A DNA stretch of 64,000 nucleotides from Taiwanofungus camphoratus (lineage: Eukaryota; Basidiomycota; Agaricomycetes; Polyporales; Taiwanofungaceae). Location of the stretch: assembly GCA_003999685.1 (NCBI GenBank), contig CP021224.1, forward strand, positions 2,232,001 through 2,296,000, given 5' to 3'. How positions within the stretch are numbered: position 1 is the stretch's first letter; every line of letters starts with the position of its first letter. Shown here piece after piece: positions 1-11,464 of this stretch. Under the pieces are notes generated by a model. It saw only the letters and a program-made list of their open reading frames with translations. It searched no databases and was not told the origin of the DNA. A program made the position numbers and the translations under genes.

Positions 1-865
1 CGATTTCCGCATACGCTGCGCTTGGTGCGCCCGTGCCATCTCTTCCACGCTGACGTTCGTATGCACGTGCCGTGTGTGCGCTGTTTCCGATGCCCGTACA
101 ACTCATGCTCCGAGCGTAGCATGCGCGCGGTGCGTGAGTTCCACCATGCAGGGCGCGCGCGCTTGCGCCTGTCTTCTCTCTCCCAGGCTTGTGCTGGTCG
201 GTCGGTCCACTGCACCCTCTGAGCGCCGTGAGCACTCGCCACTCATCACCGGGGGCGTGTTGCTGCGCTGCGCTCACAGCGCCTCCGCCGATCTCCTCGC
301 TCTCAACGTTCTGGCACTGGCCGCGCCAACGCGCCAGATCCACAATACGACTCGGACTGCCCTCGGCCCCTTGCCGTTCCCATCCCCCCACTTCTCACAC
401 TCGATCTCCTCTCCGTTTCGCGGAACTCACTCATCTCGCGTGCGCACTCGGGTCGTCGAGAAGCTGCCAGGCACCCAACGCGACCGGAACGAACATGCGC
501 GCAGCGCCTCGAGATGCTCGCGCACGCCCCAGGACTCGGGTGCGTATTCAGACCGTCTTCTGGAGCCTTGGGTCTGGACAACGACGCTCGCAGGGCGGCG
601 GGATGGGCTTTACTGGTAAGCGTCCTCTTCCATATCGAGTGCTGACAGTGCCCCGCCCACAGACCATTTCATCCCGTCATCCACGGCTCGCGACTGGCAA
701 CCACCTCACACCGAGCACGTTCGCGAACTGCGCGCGCGCGCGCTTCGCCTCGCATCACCCTCGACTCCCGCGCGCAGACGATTTCCGGCCTCGCGCAGAG
801 GTATCCGCCTGCGCCTTTCTGGCATGCCGATGACGAGGGGCAGTTGATGCGAATGCCCGGCATGA
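1..865. other. GC-rich region without a recognisable gene
   Basis: The open frames here are overlapping and low in complexity, as expected by chance in GC-rich DNA, and none matches a family I know. The only structure I see is a segment at about 89-260 that resembles 9069-9260. Both share a block that runs from a GATGCC..TACA start, through a stretch ending in GCTTGTGCT, to a GAGCACTC.CCA.TCATC stretch. Confidence 0.5.
89..260 (+). repeat. Dispersed repeat, copy 1 (partner at 9069-9260)
   Basis: By eye this segment aligns with 9069-9260 in the same orientation, with many transitions and a few small gaps. Shared words include CTTCTCTCT, GCTTGTGCT and GAGCACTC. It is non-coding and of unknown class. 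The similarity suggests an old duplication across the first 9 kb or two copies of one short repeat. Confidence 0.5.
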
Positions 866-2700
866 CACGGCCGTGGTTGGGTGTGTGCCGCTAGGTACGT
901 AACGTCGGTCTTGCTTTCCCTCGGCTCGCTAGGCCTCGCTCTTGGCCGATTTTGACGGTGAGGACTCGTACAGCCGTCTCCGCCGCCCGCGAGGCACTCG
1001 TACTGGCCGTACCGACGCTGCCCGCAGCTGGTCCCCGCTCGCCGTTCCACGTGCGTTTGGCCAGTTGCCTAGCAGCGGCCATCCAGCCTGCTCGCGGACT
1101 CGATTCGCTTGCGCACAGGGCAGGGTCGAGCTCGTCGCGGTTTCCCATATACAGCCATGGGGAAGCTGCATAGCCGACGCTGCGCGCTGTATGAGCGGCG
1201 AGCACCTCGGCGTGCTCGAGGATTGGGGGGCGGACGGGGATGCGTCTTTCCTCCCCGAATCTCGGCGCTGAACGCGGCGCGAGTGCCGCAACGCACCGCA
1301 CCGCACCGCACCACGACCGAAAGTGTAACTACGGTACGGTACTCGGTTATTCTTAATAATACTGCCCCCGCCTCCTCCACGCTTTTGTGCCCGCCCTGCC
1401 AACGGGGCCACTCACGCCACGAGCCCGATGTCTGGGACGTTCTGAACGGCAGTGTGAGTTTAGCGGCGGACCAACTCAAACGAACCGGTACGTACCTGTG
1501 ATGCGCGAAGGGGAGAGATATAACGCGATGAAGAGCGAGGTGAAGGGGCGAGCGGTCGATGGCGCTGGTGCCCTCGCCACCGTGACGATCATGCGACGGC
1601 GAGCGCAGTCAAGCCACTCGACCGCATCACGAACGGGGGGGAGCATGGTGGAGGAGCGCTGCAGGTAGGTAGCAGGCATGTCAGTACATAGGTTGGCGGA
1701 AATATAGGTATGTTCCCTACCTCATTCATCGACGGTGAACGGCGTGCCTTCTCTGGTGGGCCGGCCTTGTAAATGCCCAGCGTGACGACATCGCCGTGGT
1801 TGGATGTGCCACTGGGTATGCAACGTCAGCCTTGCTTCCAACCGACTCTGGAGCTCGCTGAGCCCTGCTCCTAGCCGATTTCAACAACATTGAGGATCCA
1901 CACTCACACAGCCGTCTCCGACACACTCATGCTGGCCATACCGACGCTACCCGGAGCTGGTCCCCGCTCCCCGTTGCCCTAGCAGCGGCTGTCCTGCCTG
2001 CTCGGCGACTCGATTCGCCTGCGAACAGCGTAGAGTCGAGCTTGTCGCGGTATCCCACTCAGCCAAGGGGAAGCTGCATAGCCGATGCGAGCACCTCAGT
2101 GCGCTCGAGGGAGGAATGGGGGATGGACGGGTTCACCATGCCCGTCTCTCCTCCCCAAATCTCAGCGCTGGGTCCCAGCTAGCCGAGAACGAACGGGCTG
2201 CGAGCGCCGCAACGCACCGCCCAGCGCACACGACCACGTCCAAGAGCGTAACTACGGTACGGTAATCCAACATCTTTATAATACTGCCACCGCCTCCTCC
2301 TCGTCCCTCCACGCTTTTGCGCCCGCCCGCCCGCCCGCCCTACCAGCGGCCAGCGGAGCTATGAGCGCGATGTCTGAATTCAGCGGCGGGCCAACTCAAC
2401 CGAACCGGTACGTACATGTGATGCCCGAAGCAGAGAGATGAAGCGATGGAGAGCGAGGCAAAGGGTGAGCGGTCAATGGCGCTGGCACCCTCACGAATGT
2501 GCACAGATGTTCACGAACGTCGAGCGCAGTCAAGCGACTTGACCGCATCGTGAACGGGGCATGGTGAGGCACCAGAGGTAGGCAGCAGGCACGTCAGCAC
2601 GTAGATTGACAGAAATCAAGGTACGTTCCCTACCTATCATAACCTGTGAACAGCTCGCGAAGCGCATGGTGGCGGAAGTGTTGGCATCATCGAGGTAAGC
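866..2700 (+). repeat. Diverged tandem duplication, unit about 0.92 kb
   Basis: Unit 1 begins near 866 and unit 2 near 1790. The same landmarks recur in the same order with an offset of 913-923 bp: CCGTGGTTGG (870 and 1794), a CCGACGCT..CC.GAGCTGGTCCCCGCT stretch, an AACTACGGTACGGTA stretch followed by TTATAATACTGCC, CAACTCAA.CGAACCGGTACGTAC, and GTA.GCAGGCA.GTCAG (1667 and 2580). Substitutions are frequent and mostly transitions, so the duplication is not recent. No conserved reading frame links the units. A short CCCGC array lies at about 2320-2340 in unit 2. Confidence 0.8.
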
Positions 2701-4859
2701 CTGATCGAGAAAAGAGAGGGAAACCACGGAGACTGAAAAGGTAACGGGAGGAAGAGAGAGAACAGCAGCGAGAACACCCACCGATTTATACCCCCAATCC
2801 TCCGCCTCGTCCCCAGTCTGCTGACCCAACCCTCCATCATCCGCGCATCAATCAGGCGAAATGAATATCCACCGAGGCTACGCGAGAACGGAGGCGAGAG
2901 ACGAGAGACGAGAGACGCCGCCCGTCTCACATTCGCTTGCGCAGCGTTCCTGCATGGCTCTCGTAATCCCGCCAGAGGCTACACGGGCGGTGCCCCAGCG
3001 ATGGTGAGCTGTCCATGCTTGGGTTGGCACTTGCAGGGATGACGGGTGGAAGTGACTGCTGCATTCTTTAGCGTCAGCGTCGGAAGGGGCAACGGAGAAT
3101 GGGGTGCAGGAAGGACACACGGGAGACGAGAATTTGCATGTACGTACCCGATCAGACCAAGCGCAATCGCTAGCGAACCTTCGCTACAAGCGAAATGAGT
3201 GGAAGATGTTTCCTCCCGCTGGAATTTGTCCAATTATGGAGAAACACACCATATCTGTGAAATGAGCACTGCGAGATGAGAGTTCACGCACCCGGAAGGA
3301 GAGATGAGTGCATCCCCATACTCACACAGTCGAGATTCCAAAAAGGCTGGAAGCTTCATCCAGGTCTGCAACGACAAACCTTCCGGTGCAGTACAGAGAA
3401 CTGCGCCACGCCACTGGCACTGCCTGAAGGATGTTCCAGTGGTGCAGGATTCTATGAAAGGGTAAGAATAGCTGAGACACTTTGGCGAGGATACATCACG
3501 CAAAAGTAACGTACCGTTGCGAGCGCGAACCTTCGCGTACCTCAGCGGTGGCTATTACGCGTGGAAGTTTGTATTTCGAAAATACGAAATGACGCGGCTG
3601 GGTAAATTCGCCCGTATCTCGGAATCTTTGTGACAGTGATGATGAGTACACGGAGCTCACAAAGGAACAACCTGACAACAATGGGTGTCATGTCAGGAAT
3701 ACTGCTGTCAGTAGGCACAAGGTCTCGTTGCAATTTATGTTAATGGATGGGGAGCTCTCCGTTGTAGCCTAAATGGAATAAATATCTAGGATTGTAAGGA
3801 CAGGAGCACGAAAAACGGCAACAAACGAAAATGAACAGCACGCGCACTTACCTCAATTGTGAAGATCTTGTCCTTCGACTTCGAATATCCGTAACAATAA
3901 TAAATCACTCACCCTAAGATGGGACTTGAAGTCACGGCAAAGCCAATGAGGGACTCCCGGATGTGACGTGGATCTGGGATCGTCGCTGATTAGATTGCCC
4001 CAGAGAGTGCGAGCAAACGAGTGTCAATTCCAGTTCGTACACCGACGTTCTGCAGTTTCATGCTTGAAATTAGACCAAGGACATGCATACGGCCCCAACT
4101 CAGTCAGTAAATTGTAGCACACTGCACACGTGGGCATATGTAATTCAATAGACCGTTCCATTCCATTCACGTTGCGATTAGTATACAAAGATTTGAGACC
4201 AGAGGATCGAGCTTTGTGCGATGGAGAAGGCTCAATGAAATGCTCGAGATTGACCAATCAGCCTTGTATGCTCACAGACAATTGGATGTACGACTTGAAC
4301 TTGACATCAGGTTGGTTGTGGGCTGACACTCTGGGCTGCTAGCACATTCATGAACTCCAGGACATACATTTTTGCAGTTCTACTATGTCAATCAATTGTG
4401 TTTCGAGACAAAACCGCTCATAGATAAGATAAAAGTCAGATCAGCAGTACCACGGACTCGGTCACACGGTGACACCACTGAAACTGCGGGAGGAATAAAA
4501 TTCACACGGGAGACGATGGCGGACATAATTTGATCAGACGTAAAGGAAGAGTGAGCCGAGGCAAAGAACGATTTGCGACGGCTGTACATTAGGCAAAACA
4601 TGATGGAATATTCTTGTTGATAGCAACCATCGCGCGACGGCATAATCGCAAGGTATAAGAGCACGTTGTAGTCCGACGTGTTCGAGTCTCCCGTATGCCT
4701 CCATAATGCCATTTTGAAATGTTATCTAAGCTCGAAAGCCAAGAAGACAACATGGGTATGTGTATCTTTTAACGTGAAGAGCATGAGCTGATGATGATCA
4801 CGTTCTCCATAGTTTGCTGAGCGCTTCATGAGTATTTCTGAGTGAAAAGCGGCCAAAAC
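2701..4859. other. Gene-poor stretch, no gene recognised
   Basis: Several short frames exist on both strands but none belongs to a family I recognise, and no chain of exons with plausible splice sites holds a frame. A TATAAA motif on the minus strand near 2783-2793 could be a promoter element; the downstream minus-strand frames resemble nothing known. AT content rises after about 3500. Confidence 0.4.
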
Positions 4860-5400
4860 GACGATATATGTACATATCGCCGTCCCGTGAGCAGCCCTCT
4901 GTGCATTCTCAGCATTGGGCGCACAGGAGTGTCCCTGTGAGTATGGTGAGCTTTGAGCTCCCGCCGTTCACGCAGTCACTACACGGGTCAAAAGCAGGGC
5001 CACCGTCACGATATCTGTAGATATCGACGTCCCGCGAGCAGGGGCAGGAGGCATAGCGCGGGGCAGATTTTGTGTTTCCAACTCTGAGGAGCGTGCCTGT
5101 AAGCACAGCGGTCCTCACAAGCTTCGAGCTCTCATACAGTGATCCTCGCAGTGATCCTCGCGAGCTTCGAGCTCCCATGCAGTCATCGAGCATGCACCAG
5201 CCCTATGTCTACGACGTGGGTGAAATTAAGGCCGCCATTACAAAATCTACATATATCGACGTCCCGCGAGCAGGGGTAGAAGACCATCTCAAAGACATAT
5301 TTTTTTCGTCCCGTGAGCAGGAGCGAGAGGTCATAGCGGGCGGCATCATCCCATTTGCTTGTGAGCACCACAGTTCTCACAAGGCTCAAGTTCTCATTGA
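4860..5400 (+). repeat. Degenerate tandem array with GTCCCG.GAGCAG core
   Basis: At least four units contain a self-complementary stretch of the form ATAT.T.[AG]TAT, followed by CG.CGTCCCG[CT]GAGCAG. Cores are near 4883, 5025, 5260 and 5310. Between cores lie related phrases: a TCATAGCG.GG phrase, GAGCACCACAGT/GAGCACAGCGGT and AGCTTCGAGCTC. AGTGATCCTCG is itself doubled at 5138-5160. Non-coding, and apparently the first half of a larger tandemly decayed block running to about 6140. Confidence 0.65.
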
Positions 5401-6140
5401 GTGAGTGGTTCGGATCTCAATCGTCGCGCGAAGTTTGCTAATGCGCAATTGGAAGCAGTGCTCACGCAACCTTCAAACAACACTCCATTGTTCAAAACGA
5501 GAGCGTGCCACCAGCAGTACTTACAAGTCCTTCAAAAGGCCAACACACGGGGCCTGTCCTGCCGTGTAAATGGCATCTTTCTGTGGAAAACAAGGCTGCG
5601 GTGGGGTATGAGCTAACGGAGCACCAACTTGAACCACTTCACCGGAAGGGTGAGTGATTCCGATTCTATCATTGCGCGAAGTGCACTAACTGTGATTCGA
5701 AGCGGCACTTACACAACCTCCAAACGAGTACATCACCGGCACAGGACGTCGAACTGGCGTTCTGCTGCGAAAAACCGAGCCGACGAACGAGGCAGCAGGC
5801 CCTATTCCGATGCCTGTTCTGCCGTCGTATCAGCACCCACCGGTGAGTGATTGCGATCCCAACCAACCATGATTGAGGGCAGTACTTACGAGAGCGTGCC
5901 ACGAGAGCGTGCCAACCCTGCGCTGGGGTTTCAGCCGTTGCGCGTTATCCATGCCAAGGGGGGGCCACCTACTGACGAGAAATCCTATCGAGGACGTCTG
6001 CGGGTGAGTGATTCCGACCTCCACCGTGATTCAGGGCAGTACTTATGTGAGAGCGCACCACAGGACCTTTGCTGCGAAAAACGAGAGCGCACTAACCCCA
6101 TGCTAGGGTTTCAGCTGTCTTTTCTGCGGAGCGAATGAGG
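5401..6140 (+). repeat. Four tandem units starting GTGAGTG.TTC.GA
   Basis: Units start at about 5401, 5650, 5844 and 6002, so they shorten from about 250 to 194 to 158 bp. Each starts with GTGAGTGATTCCGA or a variant, continues with a GCGCGAAGT or GATT.A.GGCAGT phrase, and contains AGTACTTAC or CACTTAC and CGAGAGCG[TC]. The GTGAGTG starts look like splice donors on the plus strand, and the internal CTTAC like donors on the minus strand. No open frame follows the repeat, so I treat it as a degenerate satellite-like array rather than an exon array. Confidence 0.6.
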
Positions 6141-6154
6141 GCTTGGGCCATCGC

Positions 6155-6265
6155 GCTGACTTACCCGTGGGGGCACATCATCTTGTCCCTGTGAAAAAGG
6201 GGAAAAACGGAGCCAAAGACTGCTGTGGACTTACCTAGCGCTACCGGGGGCACATCGTCTTGCGT
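6155..6265 (+). repeat. Short direct repeat downstream of the proline-rich gene
   Basis: The phrase GACTTACC..G followed by GGGGGCACATC[AG]TCTTG occurs twice, at about 6158 and 6229, about 70 bp apart. It lies just beyond the 3' end of the minus-strand gene that stops at 6316. Confidence 0.5.
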
Positions 6266-6315
6266 GCCCCGGAATTGATGAAAACCGAGTGTCCCTGCGG
6301 GGAGGGGAAACCATG

Positions 6316-8242
6316 TCAGTCCACATAGCCGAAAAGTGCTCTGATCTTATCTGTTTTTACCCCTAACCTCCCTGCACACCAATCCCCTTCAACGAACGTA
6401 AGCATCCCACGCCCCCACCCCAGACTTGGTCGCAACATGCCCTCCTCCACCTCGGCAGGCTCGCTTGTAGACGCCATACAACCAGCGCCTCCAATCCTCA
6501 GCCCCAGCCCCAAACCGAGCCCCACACCTGCGCTCTGCCCACCAGCCAACGTGGAGACAGGCGCGCCGGCTGGGGTGGGTGGGTACAGCGAGAACGGCGA
6601 TGGTGGAGCCAGCGCGGGGGATGGCAGCGCCCGCAGCGCAAGCGTGCGTGGAGGCAACGCGAACGCGACGAGCGTCGGGGACCGCGGAGACCGTGGTGAA
6701 CGAGGCGAGCGCGGGGACAAGGGCGACGTGGGCGACGGGTACAACGCCGACAGAGGCGGAGTTGCGCCAGGCCCGCTGGAGATGCCGCGCGATGAGAAGT
6801 ACTCGCCCACCTCGGTGCTCTCAACCACCCTCTTGTCCTTCACCACGCCCGCCTGCGCGAAATAGCCTCCGCCGGGCGACCGCACGCGGATTTGCTCGTC
6901 ATCGGCACTGGTGGGAGCAGGCGTGTCGCTCTCGGGTTCTGACGCGACGTCCGTATCTGTCGTGTCCGTCGACATGTCCGTCTCGGTGTCTGGCTCGGTG
7001 TCGCTCGCGGACACGGAAGAGGGCGGCGGAGAGCTGGGCGTGTGCAAGGGCGAGGACGGAGTTGTTGGAGGAGACATGGGGATGGTCGAGTGCGAGGCAG
7101 CCTCTGGCATGGTCAGCCGCTGACTCTCACACGGCTCCCCAGCACCAGGCACCAGCTCGCCAGCCTCGGGCGCGTCCATGAGCGGGACGAACATCATGTT
7201 GAGCCGCTGCTTAGGCGGGGGGGCAGGCATGGACTGCGGCTCGGGGAGGCGTGGGGGTGTCTCCTGCACTGGAAGCAGCGGCAGGAATGCGAATGTACGC
7301 GACAGGCGCGACGGCGTGAGTGTCGGCGTCGGGGGAGATGGCGGAGTGGCGTCGGTGGACGAGCCGGACGGTGTGCGGACGTGAATCTCCGGGATGGGGA
7401 GCCGAGTCGGTGATGGTGCGAGCGAAGTAGCGGCCATATCGGGCTGCAATGGCGGAGAACGCGGAGGAGACGGCTCCGGCTCCGGCTCCGGCTCAGAGGG
7501 AGCGTCGAGCAGAGGCAGGAGACGGATGGGGACGGCGTCGAGGTACGGCAGGATGGCCGGATCGACCGCTTCGGGGTCTGCGCGACGGTTCTTCCAGCGC
7601 GCGGGCGTGTGCGACGGCTGTGTGGCGAAGCGCGAGTACGGGAACGACGGCGGGTGGCTGGGGGATGGGTCTGGAGGGGCCGGTGGAAGGGACGTCGTGA
7701 ATGGCTGGCGTGGCGTGGGGCAGGGAGCCGTGCGGGGAAGACACAGGCGCAGCTGCTTGAGCTCGAGAACGTCCCTGTAGAGCGACAAGGCGTTAGCGTC
7801 CAGCATTAACATTAAGTAACGGCGGAGAAACGGGGACCCTCCGCCAGTGGGATCAGGCACAACCGATGCAGCGCAGGAACACTGGCTGACAACGGTCATC
7901 CATGACGTCGTCCGAGCCCTTGCCCGATTAGGCAACTCTCCCAGTCGCGCGCACACGACTGCGCCCGAACGCTGCGAGACAAAAAAAAAAAAGGCACACG
8001 CACTGGTAAGACAGCCTCGGCGTCACCGGCGCAGGCGAGCGATCCCACTCGTCTGCCTCGTGCACCTCCTCCAGCGCCTCCTCCTCGCAGAACGACACCC
8101 GCTTCTGCATCCCCATCCCCTCCCGTCCTGGTGGCGGTGGACTGGGCGACCCCCGCCCGCACTCGGACCCGCTCGGCGTCGATGCCTCGCTCACGTCCGG
8201 CGTCAGTGGCGGGGTCGTCTTGAGGCAGCTCTTCCGCGGCAT
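6316..8242 (-). CDS. Proline-rich protein with RVSF (PP1-docking-like) motif
   Basis: Two exons, 8242-8004 and 7774-6316, with a GTGCGT...CTACAG intron of 229 bp, give 565 residues. The join restores LSYQ-DVLELKQ, a phrase I know from a basidiomycete family of unknown function in which an ADEWDR-P stretch is followed by LSYQ-[DM].LELK. The N terminus has KSCLK, then RVSF at residues 48-51, matching the RVxF docking motif for protein phosphatase 1, and an acidic EEEALEEVHEADEWDR stretch. The rest is rich in Pro and Ser with runs of SPRSP and acidic-Pro repeats, so probably disordered. No catalytic domain is visible. A regulatory or scaffold role via PP1 is inference. Very GC-rich; the long frames on the opposite strand are shadows. 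Confidence 0.75.
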
Positions 8243-9729
8243 CTCGGCGTGTTCGACGCTAGCTGGCAGGTTGGTCGAGTGGAAGCGCCAGCGTGTGGTG
8301 GGTAGAGTGACGGGAGGGCAGGAGAGGGCCAGTCGTAGAGTCGCCTTGTAATGTAGAAAGCAGCTGTCTCACCGAAAGGGGCCCCGCCGGAAGCAATGCT
8401 GCAAAATTATTGGCCTGCCCAGTCACGTGACTAGCCGTCTTTTATCGCGCAGGAAGGATCCGGGATGAGAGACCGCCCGCCCGCCACACCGCCCGCGTGA
8501 CGAGCGCAGGGCCCTAAGACTCTTTGGTGCTGTGTCTACGACTCTGCTGGTGCGCTGCCGACGCTTGCACGACGAACGCAGCATCCCCGACGACTTTCCA
8601 GCTGCTGGGCACTCGGGCATCCGATATCTGAATGGACGCGCGATATTCGCGATCGCCTCCATCTCGCACTTCACACGCTCAGCGCGCTCTCCCCCTCGAG
8701 GCGCAGCTCGCTCTCCTCTCGTGCACTCCTCGGGCCGTCTAGCCACTTGTCCAGACATCTCGTGTATCCAGTTTGGCAGACGAGGTGAGCGCTGAGACTC
8801 AGGTAGTAAGCAGGTGCCCTCGCTTCATCACCATCATCATTGTGCATGCAGGCAAGGAGTATGCACTGGAAGATGCCAAGACGCAAAGAGAGAAGGGCGT
8901 CTCCTTGACCAGGAATTCTTGCAAGGCTTGGATAAACTCTTGTAGGGAAATGCTAGCCAGGGCACTGACAAAATGGAATATATATATTACCCACACACAC
9001 TCACTGGTCATTGTCTGGTCTTTATTTTCATATGCGCAGGCAGTGTATCGGGCATGGGCAAACTCGCGATGCCTTACAGCTCATACTTGTCCGAGCATGA
9101 CGTACACGGTGCATCTGCTCATGGGCTCGATGGAGGGCACGCTTGTGCCTGTGGCTTCTCTCTATCCTCGCAGACTTGTGCTTGTGAGGATGAGGGGTCC
9201 ACAGACCTTACTGCGCTCTCGGAGAGCCAACTGAGCACTCACCATTCATCGCCGGGCTTGCATCGAGGGGGTTGGAGGGAGCGTCAGATGGTTGCCAGGC
9301 CAGACATCTTGCAGTTTGGCAGACGAGACGAGTGCCGAGACTGGGGTAGCAAGCAAGTGCGCCTCCTTGATCCACCCACAGTTATGCCCACTGTCCAATG
9401 TCGGATTCCACATACGGTCGAAGGGAGCTTGAAATTCCCATCAAAATAGAACGAAAGATTGTTACATAGGCCGACATCACATAAAATGCTTGAATAAGGA
9501 TCGCAACTACGCCCTGATTTTACGTGCCTAAAGAGACTTCATGCGGAAATGTTGGGTTCCGAGACGTCCTTTGCATCAACAACCTCTATCTGGAAATATC
9601 GTGCTCATCTAGATTGCATGGAAGCTCAAGTAACGAGGACTATAGGACCGATAGTTCACTAGATAAGGTTCAGCGGGAGCAGCCCTCAAGACAACCAAAT
9701 ACATACTATACCAGTGTTTCTAATGTCCG
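8243..9729. other. Intergenic, with a direct repeat
   Basis: No gene recognised. The segment around 8750-8825 recurs at about 9300-9365, offset about 545 bp: CCAGACATCT, CAGTTTGGCAGACGAG, GAGACT..GGTAG.AAGCA. The stretch 9069-9260 resembles 89-260 near the window start. A short TATATATAT/CACACACAC microsatellite lies at about 8980-9000. Confidence 0.5.
9069..9260 (+). repeat. Dispersed repeat, copy 2 (partner at 89-260)
   Basis: Same orientation as the copy at the window start; see that entry for shared words. This copy is less GC-rich, with C-to-T and G-to-A differences dominating. Confidence 0.5.
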
Positions 9730-11149
9730 TTAATACTTCGTGAAACCACGCCTCGCGGTATGACTCCTATACACTCCACTGGCACCTGTTGCGGGGGTGT
9801 TGGGACTGACAACGGCCTGCGTGGCAGGTTTATTGGCCAGCTTCTGGATCAGGTATATCAAGGCGGTGCCGCTGTGCGGCAAGTCACCCTGGACGACGCG
9901 CTCGATCCACTGCGGCATCGTAGCCAGCACGGAGGCGTTGAGGGAGTGGGTAGAAATGAAGTCGACCTGGAGCTGCTGTATTTCCGGATACCTGCATCAC
10001 CAAAGGCAGCATGAGAATACGCATGCGACAGCAAGCAGGTCCAATCACCTCGAGGTGAACCTGGAAAACAGCTCGGTCAATATGTTGTCTGCGGACAGTT
10101 TCGACCGTATGTCGTCGATGGCTAGCTGTCTGAGCTCTTGGAGATCGTACTGGGCAATCATGCATAAGACCAGAGGGATTTTGAACTCGGAACCAGAGTA
10201 GACACCTTATCGGCAAGCCTGTACATCGACTTTGGAGAGCACGGAGGTGGTCGGTAAAGCCGCGTTCGTTCACTGATTTGCTCGTCAGGCATCTTCGTCA
10301 CTTGTGAATTGAGGGGTGCGAACACAATCTTTCCCGTGTAGATATAGAACACGAATGCTTTCCATCTAGATGTCGTAATTCAATACTACGAAATTAGTGC
10401 ATTAGCAGACGAGCTCACGTATTAAACGCACTGTCTTTCACAAATACCCTCCGACCTGTTCTTTCACTAGCCCCAACTTCGGTCTTCTGAGCACATTGTT
10501 CCTTTCCTAGATCGTGGCTGTTCTCGTTCATCAGTTTATCAGCCTATGTATATTGATATTATATCAGTGAAGAGCTAACATCATGGATCAACTGATGAAC
10601 CTACTTTTTCATTGCTTTTCGTTGATGATGAGCTCATGATATTTTGCTCCATGGCAATCCTGTCACCGTTTCCATTACAAGTATGAACAGACCCATCCTG
10701 ATGGGCCGGCCAGGTCCTTTGCCCATCATCGTTGTCATCGTCTTCATCCTCCAAGTCACTATCAGACTCATAACCATACACCTCAACAGGCACCCGCTGT
10801 TCCCGGTCAAAGGCAGCTTCCAGGCGCGTAACAATGCTCTCCGAGAAACCTCCCGTCAACACTGGCAAACCAGGTCAATTTCAGACAAAGTATCGGAAAA
10901 ATATATGTACGCACTGCGGTCAAAGTGCGGCGATATCGTCCTCAGAGCGATGCTATTGGCAAGAACTGGGCGCGCCTTGTCGACATATCCTGAGACAGTG
11001 CGGCGAGAAAAGACGTAAATTTCGGTATCGATAAATCCGTCTGTGAGAGAAAACGTTAGAGCTGCCTGTAGGACCCCTTCTCTAGTGGTATTCAGAGGTA
11101 GTGGTATATCCTCTCTCGAGAGAGGTCCTCTCTTTGAATCAATGGACAT
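9730..11149 (-). CDS. BTB/POZ domain protein (Agaricomycete family)
   Basis: Six exons keep frame: 11149-10915, 10861-10605, 10486-10419, 10365-10206, 10149-10049 and 9991-9730, giving 360 residues. Introns are 53, 118, 53, 56 and 57 bp with GT-AG ends. The BTB part starts at about residue 37 with FIDTEIYVFSRR, then the VLANS and SPHFDRMLTGGFSES strand-helix signature. An acidic ESDSDLEDEDDD insert follows, then VFVKDSAFNTWKAFVFY..YTG, CSPKSMYRLADKYDL, SKLSADNILTELFS and a C-terminal helical region. This layout is that of a large basidiomycete BTB family, presumed protein-interaction or Cullin-3 adaptor proteins; substrates are unknown. The start at 11149 is the first ATG before the conserved part; the frame stays open upstream to 11248. 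A LINE lies head-to-head just upstream, so the promoter may have been altered. Confidence 0.85.
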
Positions 11150-11464
11150 AGTGCCAGACGATTCACAAAGACGTGGAAGTTGCTCAATCCCCTCTGGGGG
11201 AGGGGGCGACGACCATAGTAGCGCTGGAAGCAGCCTTGCTGCATCCATGCCCTTTGCCCACGATGGCAGTGCATGGCACGCCGGATTGGGCTCAATACCA
11301 TCAACCCGTTATGGGAGTAATGGACAACCGTGTGAACCGGATTCTTCCAACGGTGCTTCGGCCCCACCGTTTGGAACTCCGCCAGCATCACAACATAATG
11401 AATGGGCGGACCCATCCCGTACGCCCAGCCCAACGGTTGATGGCGACAATCTGAGAGACGAGCC

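Noticed and set aside
4675-4710. TTCGAGTC, a possible tRNA T-loop
   Set aside because: The flanking bases do not form a T stem and no anticodon or D arm can be drawn upstream.
4860-6140. CRISPR-like spacing of repeats
   Set aside because: Units vary in length and sequence, there are no uniform spacers, and the genome is eukaryotic.
6437-7780. Long plus-strand frames rich in Gly, Arg and Ala opposite the proline-rich gene
   Set aside because: They mirror the GC-rich proline codons of the minus-strand gene and match no family; the spliced minus-strand product has a recognised motif order.
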